Shown piece after piece: positions 34,176 through 43,356 of a stretch of DNA of 64,000 nt. The notes under the pieces are model-generated. The model did not search any database. It worked only from the letters and a program-made list of their open reading frames with translations, and was not told where the DNA came from. A program made the position numbers and the translations under genes. The DNA is from Thermophagus sp052400625 (GTDB taxonomy: Bacteria > Bacteroidota > Bacteroidia > Bacteroidales > Marinilabiliaceae): NCBI GenBank assembly GCA_052400625.1, contig JBQTGH010000002.1; one strand, written 5' to 3'. Position 1 is the stretch's first letter. Each line of letters starts with the position of its first letter.

Positions 34176-36500
34176 TTAGTTGTTGGCTGTTGCCCCTAAA
34201 AACTCATTTACATCAAGGACTCTGGTTTCCCCTTTTTTCATCGACAGCATCAATATTTTATCCTTATAAAGCACTTTCGTTTCGGCATCTGCCGCCGAAG
34301 AAATTTCTGCCTTTACCAGTCGATTATTGTCCCAAAAGATATTAACGGTATATCCGCCTCTGGCTTTCACCCCTGTGATCGATCCCTTTCCCCATGCATT
34401 GGGCAGCGCCGGCAGCAGTTCAATATATCCCTGATGGGATTGCAGCAGCATTTCAGTCATCCCGGAAGTACCCCCGAAGTTACCATCGATCTGAAAAGGA
34501 GGGTGGTTATCAAAAAGGTTGGGATGAGTAGATTTTGTAAGAAGAGCCCTCATGTTCTTGTAGGCCTCATCACCATCTTTAAGTCGGGCATAAAAATTAA
34601 CCATCCATGCTCGGCTCCAGCCGGTATGGCCACCGCCATTTCTAAGTCGTTCTTCAATCACTTTTCGGGCGGCCTCCATCAATTCGGGCGTATGTTCCCA
34701 TGTAAACTGATTGGAAGGGAACAAACCATATAGATGCGACATGTGTCGGTGGCCGGGTTCTGCCTCTTTAAGCTCTTCGGACCATTCCAGAATGCGACCG
34801 TCGTGCCCAATTTCAGGGGGCGTCAGCTGTGACAGTTGGCGTTGGATTTTTCTGGTAAAACGATCTTCAGCATCTATTACTTTAGCAGCATTGATCACGG
34901 CAGAAAACAAATGATAGATGATCTGATGATCCATGGATGGCCCCATAACGACCGAGGCATGATTTCCTTTAGGAGTAATAAAGGTGTTTTCGGGCGACAT
35001 CGATGGCCCTGAAACAAGCAATCCGGTAGAAGGATCTTTTACCAGAAAATCTGACAGAAAAAGAGCCGCTTCTTTCATCACATCATAGCCATAATTCTTC
35101 AGAAAAGCCGTATCACCGGTAAAAAGAAAATGTTCCCAGAAATGAGTAGCAGACCAGGCTGCACCCATCGGCCACATGCCCCATTTGGGCTGTCCCTGGG
35201 CGGTTGTAAAAAGCCATGCATCGGTGGTATGATGGGCTGTGAAGCCTCTGGCCCCATAAAGCGTTGCGGCCGTTTTCCGACCGTTTTCGCGCAATTGTCC
35301 AATAAAATTAAGGAACGGAAGATGACATTCTGAAAGGTTGGTCACCTCAGCAGGCCAATAATTCATTTGAAGGTTGATGTTGATATGGTAATCTGCATTC
35401 CAGGGGGGCGTAAGCGTTCCTTCCCATAACCCCTGCAGATTGGCAGGAAGAGTCCCCGGGCGCGACGAAGAGATGAGCAAATAGCGTCCAAACTGGTAAT
35501 AGAGGGCAAAAAGCGCCGGATCCTGTGCCCCTTTTCTGAGCGCATGCAACCGCTCATCAGTGGGGAAATAGACGGCATCCGACCCCCCCAGATCTATGGA
35601 CACCCGATTGAAAAGGCTTTGGTAATCGTTCAGGTGTTCTGCCTTAAGACGCTCAAAATCCTTTCCGTCGATATTGTCCAAATAGGTATGGCAAAGTTCT
35701 GTGGGATCATCCCCGCGGAAATCGGTAGCAGCCACCTGTATCAGCATCACCTCATCGGATCCTGATACCTTAATAATACCTCCTTCTGATTCTACCGTCC
35801 CTCCTTCAGCATAGACACGAACCCTGGTTTCAAAGGTTACCCCGTCCCTATCATCGACCTTCTGACGCATAACTAAATCACTGCCTTTCACAAAAACGTT
35901 CTCTCCTTCCCCCGGTCGGCTCAATTGCGCCGCAAAGGTAATTTTACCCGGCTGATCAGCAGTTAGTCGGATGATGGTGGCATTGGCCGGATGAGAGGAA
36001 AAATATTCTCGCTTATATTGAACCCCATTGGATTGATAGGAAACGGAAGCGACCGCCTGTTCCAGGTCCAACTCTCTGCAATAACTGCTAAAAGCAGCAT
36101 GATCATCAAAGGAGAGCATTAAATCACCAAGCGTTTGGTAGGTATTGGTGTTACTTGGCATCCGTTGGCTCAAAATATATTTCCGGATGAGCGTTTCGGC
36201 TTCTTCATATTCTCCTGAAAAAAGCAAATTCCGGATCTCTTTAATATGTTGGTGCCCATTTGGCTTGTCGGTATACTCACCACGTTTTGTCCAGACACTC
36301 TCTTCGTTCAGCTGGATCCGTTCCTGCTGAACAGTGCCAAATATCATGGCACCCATCCGGCCGTTTCCAATAGGTAGTGCCTCCACCCATTGGCCAGCTG
36401 GTTGGTTATACCACAATTTATTTGTTGATGGTGAATGGCTTCCATGCATGCTGAACAGAGGCATGATGAGAAGCAATGAAAGAAAGAGAATTTTCCTCAT
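34176..36500 (-). CDS. GH95-family alpha-L-fucosidase
   Basis: 774 aa from the ATG at 36500, where a clear signal peptide begins (MRKILFLSLLLIMPLFSMHG); 14 extra codons upstream are not signal-like. GH95 enzymes hydrolyse terminal alpha-1,2-linked L-fucose, with some members acting on L-galactose. Family landmarks are LWYNQPAGQWVEALPIGNGRMGAM at the N-terminus, HININLQMNYWPAE (the Asn pair that activates water), RILEWSEE (general acid Glu) and FQIDGNFGGTSG (the catalytic Asp region). It is a lone carbohydrate gene: no SusC/SusD pair or other hydrolase is nearby. Confidence 0.93.
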   Translation of the reverse strand: MRKILFLSLLLIMPLFSMHGSHSPSTNKLWYNQPAGQWVEALPIGNGRMGAMIFGTVQQERIQLNEESVWTKRGEYTDKPNGHQHIKEIRNLLFSGEYEEAETLIRKYILSQRMPSNTNTYQTLGDLMLSFDDHAAFSSYCRELDLEQAVASVSYQSNGVQYKREYFSSHPANATIIRLTADQPGKITFAAQLSRPGEGENVFVKGSDLVMRQKVDDRDGVTFETRVRVYAEGGTVESEGGIIKVSGSDEVMLIQVAATDFRGDDPTELCHTYLDNIDGKDFERLKAEHLNDYQSLFNRVSIDLGGSDAVYFPTDERLHALRKGAQDPALFALYYQFGRYLLISSSRPGTLPANLQGLWEGTLTPPWNADYHININLQMNYWPAEVTNLSECHLPFLNFIGQLRENGRKTAATLYGARGFTAHHTTDAWLFTTAQGQPKWGMWPMGAAWSATHFWEHFLFTGDTAFLKNYGYDVMKEAALFLSDFLVKDPSTGLLVSGPSMSPENTFITPKGNHASVVMGPSMDHQIIYHLFSAVINAAKVIDAEDRFTRKIQRQLSQLTPPEIGHDGRILEWSEELKEAEPGHRHMSHLYGLFPSNQFTWEHTPELMEAARKVIEERLRNGGGHTGWSRAWMVNFYARLKDGDEAYKNMRALLTKSTHPNLFDNHPPFQIDGNFGGTSGMTEMLLQSHQGYIELLPALPNAWGKGSITGVKARGGYTVNIFWDNNRLVKAEISSAADAETKVLYKDKILMLSMKKGETRVLDVNEFLGATANN

Positions 36501-36542
36501 AGTAAAAACTTTTTTGAAAGCAATAATCAATTCATAATGCAA

Positions 36543-37008
36543 CCGACCTTACTCCACACTTATAAAAAGCACTTGAGTAAATGGTTGAATAAAACGATCC
36601 CGACCAATATCAAATACATGTTCTTATGGTCGATTTTCCTGATCTTTCTTATTTCAAATTTGAGTTTCTCATCTGTTTTCCGCATAAAAATAATGTAAAT
36701 AAGATAAATACAGTTGCCCTTTGTAACGATTATTTCAATCTCAACTCTTTAAATGTCCAGTAAAATTGGCTCTTTCGACGGTTATTGAAAAAAAACATTA
36801 CTTTGTATTGCATAGTACTAATTTTTTACCATATATTTGCATAACCCCTTTCATGGTATTGAAAGGTATTGTATGTAAATCAAAAAAGGATAGCATTCAT
36901 CCGGAATGGTCTCCCTGAATCGAATAACTGATATTTAAAACGGGACACAAACCATTATTAAGCAATCCTCAAAAGCCAACAAACAAAAGGTAAAACAACT
37001 GAAAGGAA
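36543..37008. other. intergenic region upstream of the PadR-PspC operon
   Basis: About 465 bp, AT-rich. It contains the operon promoter (36808-36839) and, in the predicted leader, a hairpin CCTTTCA-TGGTAT-TGAAAGG near 36847-36866. No gene is seen. Confidence 0.5.
36808..36839 (+). promoter_or_regulatory. promoter of the PadR-PspC operon
   Basis: TATATTTG (36832-36839) with a TTG at 36808-36810, 21 bp upstream. The predicted leader is about 165 nt. The palindrome CCTTTCA/TGAAAGG just downstream of the start site is a possible operator. Confidence 0.6.
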
Positions 37009-37248
37009 ATGAAGAAAAGCCAACCAATCACCAAAGAGAGATGGGCAATGATAGTTGCTGTGTCCGGCATTTGCTTCTTATCCGTGTTGACAGGCAAGCA
37101 ACAACAACCCATTTCCGGAGGGAAGGACAATCCTTCAGGCATTACCGAAAAAACAGAAAAAGATGTTGAACATGGTTCCGAAAATGATTCGGACCAGGAA
37201 GAATCGAACCAGGAGGCCACAGCCTTTATGATTGGTCTTCCGTTTTAA
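37009..37248 (+). CDS. small membrane protein preceding padR
   Basis: 79 aa, not recognised. It has a basic start (KKSQPITKER), one hydrophobic stretch (~13-28, WAMIVAVSGICFLSVL) and a polar, acidic tail (EKTEKDVEHGSENDSDQEES). It has a good ribosome-binding sequence (GAAAGGAA 5 bp before the ATG) and lies 11 bp upstream of the PadR gene, which supports its being a real gene of this operon rather than a chance frame. Confidence 0.6.
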   Translation: MKKSQPITKERWAMIVAVSGICFLSVLTGKQQQPISGGKDNPSGITEKTEKDVEHGSENDSDQEESNQEATAFMIGLPF

Positions 37249-37259
37249 AAAATAAAATT

Positions 37260-37616
37260 ATGAAGATAGAAAACGCAAAAGCCCAGATGCGCAAAGGAGT
37301 GCTGGAATATTGCATCCTTTCGGTGCTCTCCAGAGGGGATGCGTACGCTTCTGATATCATCAAAGACATGAAGGAAGCACGTATCATCGTCGTGGAAGGG
37401 ACCCTTTACCCCCTTCTTACGAGGCTTAAAAATGCCGGTCTTCTCTCCTACCGATGGGAAGAGTCGACACAGGGACCTCCCAGAAAATATTACGAACTGA
37501 CCGATCGAGGTCAGGAATTCCTGAAGGAACTTGACAAATCATGGAAAGAGTTAGTAGATTCCGTTCAATCCATAAATGCAAAAAAACACAACAATGAAGA
37601 AAGTAGTAACCATTAA
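37260..37616 (+). CDS. PadR-family transcriptional regulator
   Basis: 118 aa winged-helix regulator. The N-terminal MRKGVLEYCILSVLSRGDAY and EGTLYPLLTRLKNAGLL are the PadR family signature (MRKG-x-L; GTLYP-x-L-x-R-L). The C-terminal part is short, so it is of the small PadR-s2 type. It is followed with overlapping coding sequence by a PspC-domain gene, an arrangement seen repeatedly in Bacteroidota where PadR probably autoregulates the membrane-protein operon. Confidence 0.92.
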   Translation: MKIENAKAQMRKGVLEYCILSVLSRGDAYASDIIKDMKEARIIVVEGTLYPLLTRLKNAGLLSYRWEESTQGPPRKYYELTDRGQEFLKELDKSWKELVDSVQSINAKKHNNEESSNH

Positions 37617-38553
37617 CATATCGGGGCATTCATTCTATATTGACGAAGACGCCTTTGCACGCCTGGACGATTATCTCAAAAAGTTGGAAGTGTGGTCGCA
37701 ATACAAAGAGAGCGGCCGGGAAATATATGCCGACATTGAAGCTCGTATCAGAGAACTGTTTGAAGAAAAAATAAACCCAACGACCTCTGTCATTACCATG
37801 CCGATGGTAGAAGAAATCATTGCCATCATGGGGCAGCCGGAAGATTTCTCGGAAGAGAGTTCAGACGATCAAAACAAGGAGCAAAAATCTGAAACGTTCC
37901 ACTCAACGCCGCCCCCGCGCCGTCGCCTTTATCGAGATGTGGAAGACCGCGTCATTGGAGGCGTATGTTCTGGCATTGCTGCCTATTTTAACATCGACCG
38001 GGTATTTGTTAGAGTACTGTTTGCGGTATTGCCCTTTCTCAGCTTTGGTGCCATCATTCCCATCTACATCATCCTTTGGATTGCCATCCCTCCTGCCCTT
38101 ACGGCGGCTCAACGACTCGAGATGCAAGGACATGATGTAAACATTTCCAATATTGAAAAAAATATACGGGATGAATACTATAAGGTAAAAAGCAAATTCC
38201 AGAAATCGAATGCCTATCGAAAGGGGGAAGATTACCTTTCCCGCATTCAGAAACGCGACCGCACAGCACTGATTATTGCCTCTGCAGTCATAGGCATCAT
38301 TCTGGTTGCCAACATCATCAACGTGCCATTTAATATGGGCTGGACACCAGGCTTTCATTTCAATTTTCCTTTTGCACTGTTTGGGTTTTCAGGTATTTTT
38401 CCTCTGATATTAATTCTCCTATTGCTGGGCCTGGCGTTCCGTACTGCCATGAAAGGATTTCTGATATTAATCGTAATCGCCTTGGTTGCGGCTTTTATGT
38501 TTAAAATCATGGGGCTATTCATCTGGCCACATTGGCTCATCCCACATTTTTGA
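37594..38553 (+). CDS. PspC-domain membrane protein (paralog 1)
   Basis: 319 aa from the ATG at 37594, which overlaps the padR end by 23 nt; an upstream in-frame ATG at 37576 is less likely. Residues ~1-85 are a cytoplasmic domain shared with the next gene (NISGHSFYIDEDAFARLDDY). Residues ~110-170 are the PspC domain (YRDVEDRVIGGVCSGIAAYFNIDRVFVRVLF) with two membrane helices, and the C-terminus has three or four more spans. PspC proteins relate to envelope stress; function in this arrangement is not established. Confidence 0.9.
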   Translation: MKKVVTINISGHSFYIDEDAFARLDDYLKKLEVWSQYKESGREIYADIEARIRELFEEKINPTTSVITMPMVEEIIAIMGQPEDFSEESSDDQNKEQKSETFHSTPPPRRRLYRDVEDRVIGGVCSGIAAYFNIDRVFVRVLFAVLPFLSFGAIIPIYIILWIAIPPALTAAQRLEMQGHDVNISNIEKNIRDEYYKVKSKFQKSNAYRKGEDYLSRIQKRDRTALIIASAVIGIILVANIINVPFNMGWTPGFHFNFPFALFGFSGIFPLILILLLLGLAFRTAMKGFLILIVIALVAAFMFKIMGLFIWPHWLIPHF

Positions 38554-38620
38554 ATTCAGAACACGGCTCAAGCCTTCCTGCAATTATCATTGAATTAAAA
38601 CCACCAGCAAATTTTTGACC

Positions 38621-40015
38621 ATGAAAAAAACAATACATATAAACTTGGCTGGCCACGCCTTTAGCATGGACGAGGATGCCTATGAGCGCCTCAACACCTA
38701 TCTGGAACAAGTGAAGGCCAAACTTGGCAACACCGAAGAAGCCCAGGAAACATTTGAAGACATCAACCTGCGTATTGCCGAGATTTTCAGGAGTGTTCAT
38801 CCTGATGCCACATCTTCTGTTACCATTGACAACGTGGAAGAGGTCATTAAAACACTGGGCGATCCGGGGGACTATGAAACCCCCTCCGACCCGGACGAAA
38901 CAAATGAATTCAACACCTCCCGCGAACCCTATCAAAGAAAACAACTATTTCGTGATCCCGACAATCGGGTTTTGGGTGGGGTCTGCAGTGGTATGGGATA
39001 TTACTTTGGAGTCGATCCCCTTATCTTTCGCTTATTATTTGTTCTGGCCGCTCTTTTTTATGGTTCTTCCATATTGGGTTATATTATCCTATGGATTGCT
39101 ATTCCTAAAGCCGTTACATTACAACAACGCATCATGATGAGCCGGGCAACCTCCAGACCCGAATTTTTAAAATACCGTCAAACAGGTAAAAGAAAAGAAA
39201 CCCATTTAATGGAAGGTGCTTTTCGCATAGTATCCATTATTATCGGCATCATTTTGATCATTATTTCATTTGTGTCGCTAACCGGATTAATTATGACCTT
39301 TGCATTGACCGATCTAATCTTTGAGAATTTCTTCACGCAGGATGTATGGCTGTCTGACATTGAGCATTTGTTCTTGTTACCTGGCCATCATATGGTGGCA
39401 GTAACCGGAATACTTCTGACGGTGGGCATGCCTCTGTTGGTATTATTTTATCTTGGTTTATTTCTTGTTTTTAGATTTAAAAAAGGGGCTACAGCCATTC
39501 TGATAACTTCCCTTATATTGTGGATCATTGGAATCGGGCTCATCAGTTACTCAGCCATAGAAATAGCCTCCGAATATTCCGACAAAATGGAGATAGAAGA
39601 ACGTAATTTACTTGAACTGCCGAGTTCGGATACCATTTATATCCAACCGTCGGCAAATTCCTTAAAATTGGGAGATGGAGAACAAATATTTAGCAACAAC
39701 AACTTCACGTTAAAAAAGCAACCGGCAGGATTGGTCATGATTGGCACACCCAACATTAATCTGCTCAGAAATCAAGATAAATTTGAAATCTCAATAAGAA
39801 AAACATCAAGGGGCAGCACCTCGGAAGAGGCACTCAAAAATTCAGAATTGATTGAATATTTTTTTCTGCAGGATGATTCACTTCTGTTACTCGACCGCTA
39901 TTTCAGCATTCAAAGGCCGGGAATGATACGTGGACAGTCGGTAGATGTCTCCATTAAGATCCCTGAAGACAAAGAAGTTATCCTGTCGGATGAATTCAAA
40001 TACTTAATACAATAG
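38621..40015 (+). CDS. PspC-domain membrane protein with a C-terminal beta domain (paralog 2)
   Basis: 464 aa from the ATG at 38621. The N-terminal domain (INLAGHAFSMDEDAYERLNTY) and PspC block (FRDPDNRVLGGVCSGMGYYFG) match the preceding gene, so the two arose by duplication. Further spans follow (~200-320), and the last ~120 residues are a periplasmic beta-rich region with an NLLELPSSDTIYIQPSA start. It begins 67 bp after the first paralog's stop. The predicted product is thus a membrane protein with both a cytoplasmic and a periplasmic domain, suited to signal across the membrane. Confidence 0.88.
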   Translation: MKKTIHINLAGHAFSMDEDAYERLNTYLEQVKAKLGNTEEAQETFEDINLRIAEIFRSVHPDATSSVTIDNVEEVIKTLGDPGDYETPSDPDETNEFNTSREPYQRKQLFRDPDNRVLGGVCSGMGYYFGVDPLIFRLLFVLAALFYGSSILGYIILWIAIPKAVTLQQRIMMSRATSRPEFLKYRQTGKRKETHLMEGAFRIVSIIIGIILIIISFVSLTGLIMTFALTDLIFENFFTQDVWLSDIEHLFLLPGHHMVAVTGILLTVGMPLLVLFYLGLFLVFRFKKGATAILITSLILWIIGIGLISYSAIEIASEYSDKMEIEERNLLELPSSDTIYIQPSANSLKLGDGEQIFSNNNFTLKKQPAGLVMIGTPNINLLRNQDKFEISIRKTSRGSTSEEALKNSELIEYFFLQDDSLLLLDRYFSIQRPGMIRGQSVDVSIKIPEDKEVILSDEFKYLIQ

Positions 40016-40121
40016 ATCATTGTCGAACAGATGATCTAACCGATTATTGATGCCGGTTTCCGAAAAATTCGGACGCCTACAACCAAAAGGTAATGAAATG
40101 GAACAACGATGACAAAGGTGG

Positions 40122-40200
40122 CTGTCACAAAAGACAATGTAAACAACCTAGTCATGGGCGTTCCATTCGACCAATTACTTAACTAAAATTTACACGGATG
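40122..40200 (+). repeat. conserved leader repeat, copy C
   Basis: CTGTCACAAAAGACAATGTA, a spacer, TAGTCATGGGCGTTCCATTC, GACCAATTACTTAACTAAAA and TTTACACGGATG. Its terminal ATG (40198) is the start codon of the DUF4252 gene. Confidence 0.8.
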
Positions 40201-40668
40201 AAAAAGATTTTATTAGCACTATGTATTTTGGGGGCAACAATATCCCCCCTCACAGCCCAACTCACCTCATCAGAAAAATTATATGCCGGTTTGGAAGGAG
40301 CCGATGGCGTAACCATTCTCTCCTTGTCAAAAGATATTATTGATCTGGTGGATATGGTGGTGGATGAAGAATCCAAGCAAGTGTCGGGACCACTGCAAAA
40401 AGTAAAACTTATGGTATGTCGTAAGGATAAAGCAGCCTCTTCCATAAAGGCCGTTGTAAGGACGCTAAATGGCCGTCCCTTTAAGGAAATTAAGGACTCG
40501 GAATTTGATGAGGATAATAAAGTATTTGTCATTCGTTCGGGCAAAAAAATAAAAGAATGTCATGTCGTTAACTACAATGAAGAGAATCTCTTTATGCTTT
40601 CATTTTACGGGGACTTCAAGGTAGAAGACATCGACAAAATGGTTTCTAAAGCCGACAATATGAGATAA
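40198..40668 (+). CDS. DUF4252 exported protein
   Basis: 156 aa with a signal peptide (cleavage after LTA near residue 20) and a single DUF4252 domain: an acidic helical start (LEGADGVTILSLSKDIIDLV) and a strand/helix region (KDKAASSIKAVVRTLNGRPFKEIK ... NLFMLSFYGDF). DUF4252 is common in Bacteroidota as a short exported protein, often next to sigma-factor or PspC-like operons; its role is unknown. It is preceded by the shared leader, so it may be regulated separately from the PspC operon upstream. Confidence 0.88.
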   Translation: MKKILLALCILGATISPLTAQLTSSEKLYAGLEGADGVTILSLSKDIIDLVDMVVDEESKQVSGPLQKVKLMVCRKDKAASSIKAVVRTLNGRPFKEIKDSEFDEDNKVFVIRSGKKIKECHVVNYNEENLFMLSFYGDFKVEDIDKMVSKADNMR

Positions 40669-40718
40669 TTTATTACCTTGTCGTTACAAATCAGGCAAAT
40701 GCTTTAAATACTTCTGCC

Positions 40719-41243
40719 ATGCTCAATCAATTTAGGGTATGCCTGTTCGTCTTTCTGGTAGCGGTGGGCACCAATGCTCAACCAAACTGCCAAGACAGGT
40801 TAACCGACAGAGAAATAAAACATATTATCGAAACGCTACCTCATATGGTTTCCCGGCTCAGAGAAGCGGGGATTACCATATCTGAGGCTTATTATATTTG
40901 GCCGCGAGATGCAGCCCTGCACGCCAAAGGGGAAAAACTGCTTGAACAATACGGCTACGATGCACTACTTCTGGATGCATTGGAAACTTTTTGCAAAACC
41001 TGGTTTTGTCTTAACTACGACTCACTCAACGCAGATCGGCAGAAAATATTACGTACCACCGAAGAACATATTAACGAGAACCCCTACCTATCGGATGAGC
41101 AGAAAAAAATCAACATACGTATCTTAAACAAAAGTCTGGGACACAACAAAGAGCAATTGAAAAAAGAAGTTGGAGAAGACAATCTGAGGATTATCCGAAC
41201 CTACTGTAATAAAATATCTGAAATTTGGAAAAAGCTGGATTAA
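40719..41243 (+). CDS. exported helical protein, unknown function
   Basis: 174 aa. A signal peptide ends near NAQ (residues ~20-21). The mature protein is mostly helical with long charged stretches (ENPYLSDEQKKINIRILNKS) and ends KIWKKLD-like. Four cysteines are scattered (NCQDR, TFCKTWFC, TYCNK), possibly as disulphides. No family was recognised. It lies 50 bp after the DUF4252 gene in the same direction, so probably shares its transcript. Confidence 0.7.
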   Translation: MLNQFRVCLFVFLVAVGTNAQPNCQDRLTDREIKHIIETLPHMVSRLREAGITISEAYYIWPRDAALHAKGEKLLEQYGYDALLLDALETFCKTWFCLNYDSLNADRQKILRTTEEHINENPYLSDEQKKINIRILNKSLGHNKEQLKKEVGEDNLRIIRTYCNKISEIWKKLD

Positions 41244-41283
41244 GAAAGGGGGAATCTCAGACTAATTATTATAATTCCCGAAG

Positions 41284-42516
41284 TCATTTAAATTCCATAC
41301 CAATCAACGATATATCATCAAATATGGCTCCCGACTCCAGGTGCAATGCCACCAATTGTTTGGCCTCCTCCATATTCGCTTCGATACTTTTGTGATTAGT
41401 AATAATTTTTTCAATATTCATAAGTCCTGACTGCACTTCATTATCTCGTTCCAATTCTATCAACCCGTCTGTAAATGCCATCAGTTTGGCATTTTTAGGT
41501 ATTTTTATTTTACCCACCTCCACGGCAGGTATAACATCCAGCATCCCAAGTCCGATACAACCCTGATCCAGTGAAATCAGATGAGATTTACGACGATCAA
41601 AAAGAAGCGGCGGAAGATGCCCGGCATTCACATACACAAGCCGACGGCTCCTTAGATTGTATTTCCCAATAAACAGGGTGATAAACTTCTCGTTATTGGC
41701 ACTACTGTTTACCCTTTGGTTCAACTGATGAATTAGCTTTTTCATATTAATTCCTGCGGTAAACAGGGTGCGAACAACCGCCTGAAAGTTCGACATTAAA
41801 AGAGCAGCAGAAATCCCTTTCCCCGAAACATCAGCAACACAAAAACCAATGGTGTGACGCGATAAGGGAATGATATCATAATAGTCGCCACCCACACCCC
41901 AGTGCGGATGATAAAAGGCTTGCAGTGACAACTTTTTCAGACTGGGAAGATCTTCCGTACTGGGAATCAACTGATTTTGAATTTTAGAGGCTACCTCCAT
42001 CTCTTTTTTGAGTGCTTCTTGTTCCAGAACGGCTTCCTGCATCCGTTTGTTTTCAATAAAAACAATGATCAGATTGGAAATAATCTGGATGAGCTTAAGA
42101 TGCTTGATGGTAGGACTAATACCGTGGTGTTCTTCCTCCACATCTCCAATAAGAACATAACCAATGGCGCGGTATCGGTGAAACAGGGGAATAACAGCAT
42201 CGAATCCCTGCAAGGAGGCAGGGGGCGAGAGAGTAATGTTTTCTATCGATTTATACTGGAGCAGATCACGCTCTACGTCAATTTTTTCAACCTCTTCAGC
42301 CGAGACACCCGAAATCAGCAGATTTTTCCATTGGCCATCCGAGTTTGTAAACACAAGTATTTTTCCAACTTCTAACTCTTCCCGAAGCAAAATTTCAAAT
42401 TCTGCCAACAAATCATCCACCGAATGGTCCTGATTTATTGTCTGCGCAATATCCAGTAAGATGTTGAGTCTATCCTTATATAATCGTAGCCGCTTCTTTT
42501 TAACCTGCGTAATCAT
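41284..42516 (-). CDS. GAF-PP2C (RsbU-like) serine phosphatase
   Basis: 410 aa. Residues ~10-165 form a GAF-like sensor domain, a short coiled coil follows (~160-185), and residues ~190-410 are the PP2C-type SpoIIE/RsbU catalytic domain: GGDYYDIIPL with the metal-binding Asp, FCVADVSGKGISAALLMSN, and GDD-like metal residues near MAFTDGLIELERDNE. Such phosphatases dephosphorylate anti-sigma-factor antagonists. No partner anti-sigma gene is adjacent. It reads convergently toward the gene at 40719. Confidence 0.92.
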   Translation of the reverse strand: MITQVKKKRLRLYKDRLNILLDIAQTINQDHSVDDLLAEFEILLREELEVGKILVFTNSDGQWKNLLISGVSAEEVEKIDVERDLLQYKSIENITLSPPASLQGFDAVIPLFHRYRAIGYVLIGDVEEEHHGISPTIKHLKLIQIISNLIIVFIENKRMQEAVLEQEALKKEMEVASKIQNQLIPSTEDLPSLKKLSLQAFYHPHWGVGGDYYDIIPLSRHTIGFCVADVSGKGISAALLMSNFQAVVRTLFTAGINMKKLIHQLNQRVNSSANNEKFITLFIGKYNLRSRRLVYVNAGHLPPLLFDRRKSHLISLDQGCIGLGMLDVIPAVEVGKIKIPKNAKLMAFTDGLIELERDNEVQSGLMNIEKIITNHKSIEANMEEAKQLVALHLESGAIFDDISLIGMEFK

Positions 42517-42603
42517 GGAGAGTTGATGTCAAACATTCCCGCTAAATGTACGAAATTAAATCCTTCTATTCGCAAAATAATTCCACAGAGATTTCTTTGC
42601 CAC

Positions 42604-42642
42604 AAAAAAACCTGTCAAAAACTCGTAACGGCTTCTGACAGG
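42604..42642 (-). terminator. efp terminator
   Basis: On the minus strand CCTGTCA, a long loop, TGACAGG then TTTTTTT. Stem of 7 bp, 63 bp after the efp stop. Confidence 0.8.
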
Positions 42643-42704
42643 CATAAATCTTAACTATTTAATTTTGAGATATATTAGATCACTCAAACGACTAAATGGC
42701 TATT

Positions 42705-43274
42705 TTATTCTTTCACTCGTTCCACATAAGATTGATCGCGGGTATCAACCTTTATTTTGTCACCTGTATTTACAAATAATGGAACCATGATGGTGGCACC
42801 GGTATCTATAGTGGCAGGTTTAAGTGAGTTGGTAGAAGAAGTATCACCGCGAACTCCCGGTTCGGTATAGGTTACCTCGAAATTGATAAACTGCGGCAGA
42901 TTAACCATCAGTGGAGTCTCGGTATCGGCGTGGTAAACAACCTCCACTTCCAGACCTTCTTTAAGAAGATGAGGGCTATCTACAAGCTCTTTGGACAAAT
43001 TAATCTGCTCAAATGTTTCGCTGTTCATGAAATGGTAGCCAAGATCGTCGTTATATAAGTACTGATGTGGCCGTCTTTCCACACGTGCTTCGTTAACTTT
43101 GTGTCCCGAAGGAAAGGTATTATCTAATACTTTACCGGTAGCCACATTTTTCAGTTTTGTTCTTACAAAGGCAGGGCCTTTACCGGGCTTAACGTGCTGA
43201 AACTGGACGATAAAATAAAGTTGCCCGTTGAATTCAATGCACATCCCGTTTCTAAAATCTGCAGTTGTTGCCAT
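42705..43274 (-). CDS. efp: elongation factor P
   Basis: Enters the ribosomal E site to help peptide-bond formation at polyproline. 189 aa, full length with KOW-like, OB and C-terminal domains. The loop that is often modified reads [10 protein letters not shown], with the lysine in PGK-GP in place; the C-terminal block SYVERVKE is intact. It has its own promoter (43315-43347) and terminator (42604-42642), so it is monocistronic. Confidence 0.97.
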   Translation of the reverse strand: MATTADFRNGMCIEFNGQLYFIVQFQHVKPGKGPAFVRTKLKNVATGKVLDNTFPSGHKVNEARVERRPHQYLYNDDLGYHFMNSETFEQINLSKELVDSPHLLKEGLEVEVVYHADTETPLMVNLPQFINFEVTYTEPGVRGDTSSTNSLKPATIDTGATIMVPLFVNTGDKIKVDTRDQSYVERVKE

Positions 43275-43314
43275 TTAATTCCTTATTAAATTTAGATGTG
43301 TTATTTTTGCGGTG

Positions 43315-43347
43315 CAAAAATAGTGTAAATCAATTTAAACGTCCAAA
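43315..43347 (-). promoter_or_regulatory. efp promoter
   Basis: On the minus strand, TTTG (43344-43347), 21 bp, TATTTTTG (43315-43322). This is a close match to the Bacteroidota consensus; the leader is about 35 nt. Confidence 0.75.
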
Positions 43348-43356
43348 TTATTGTGG

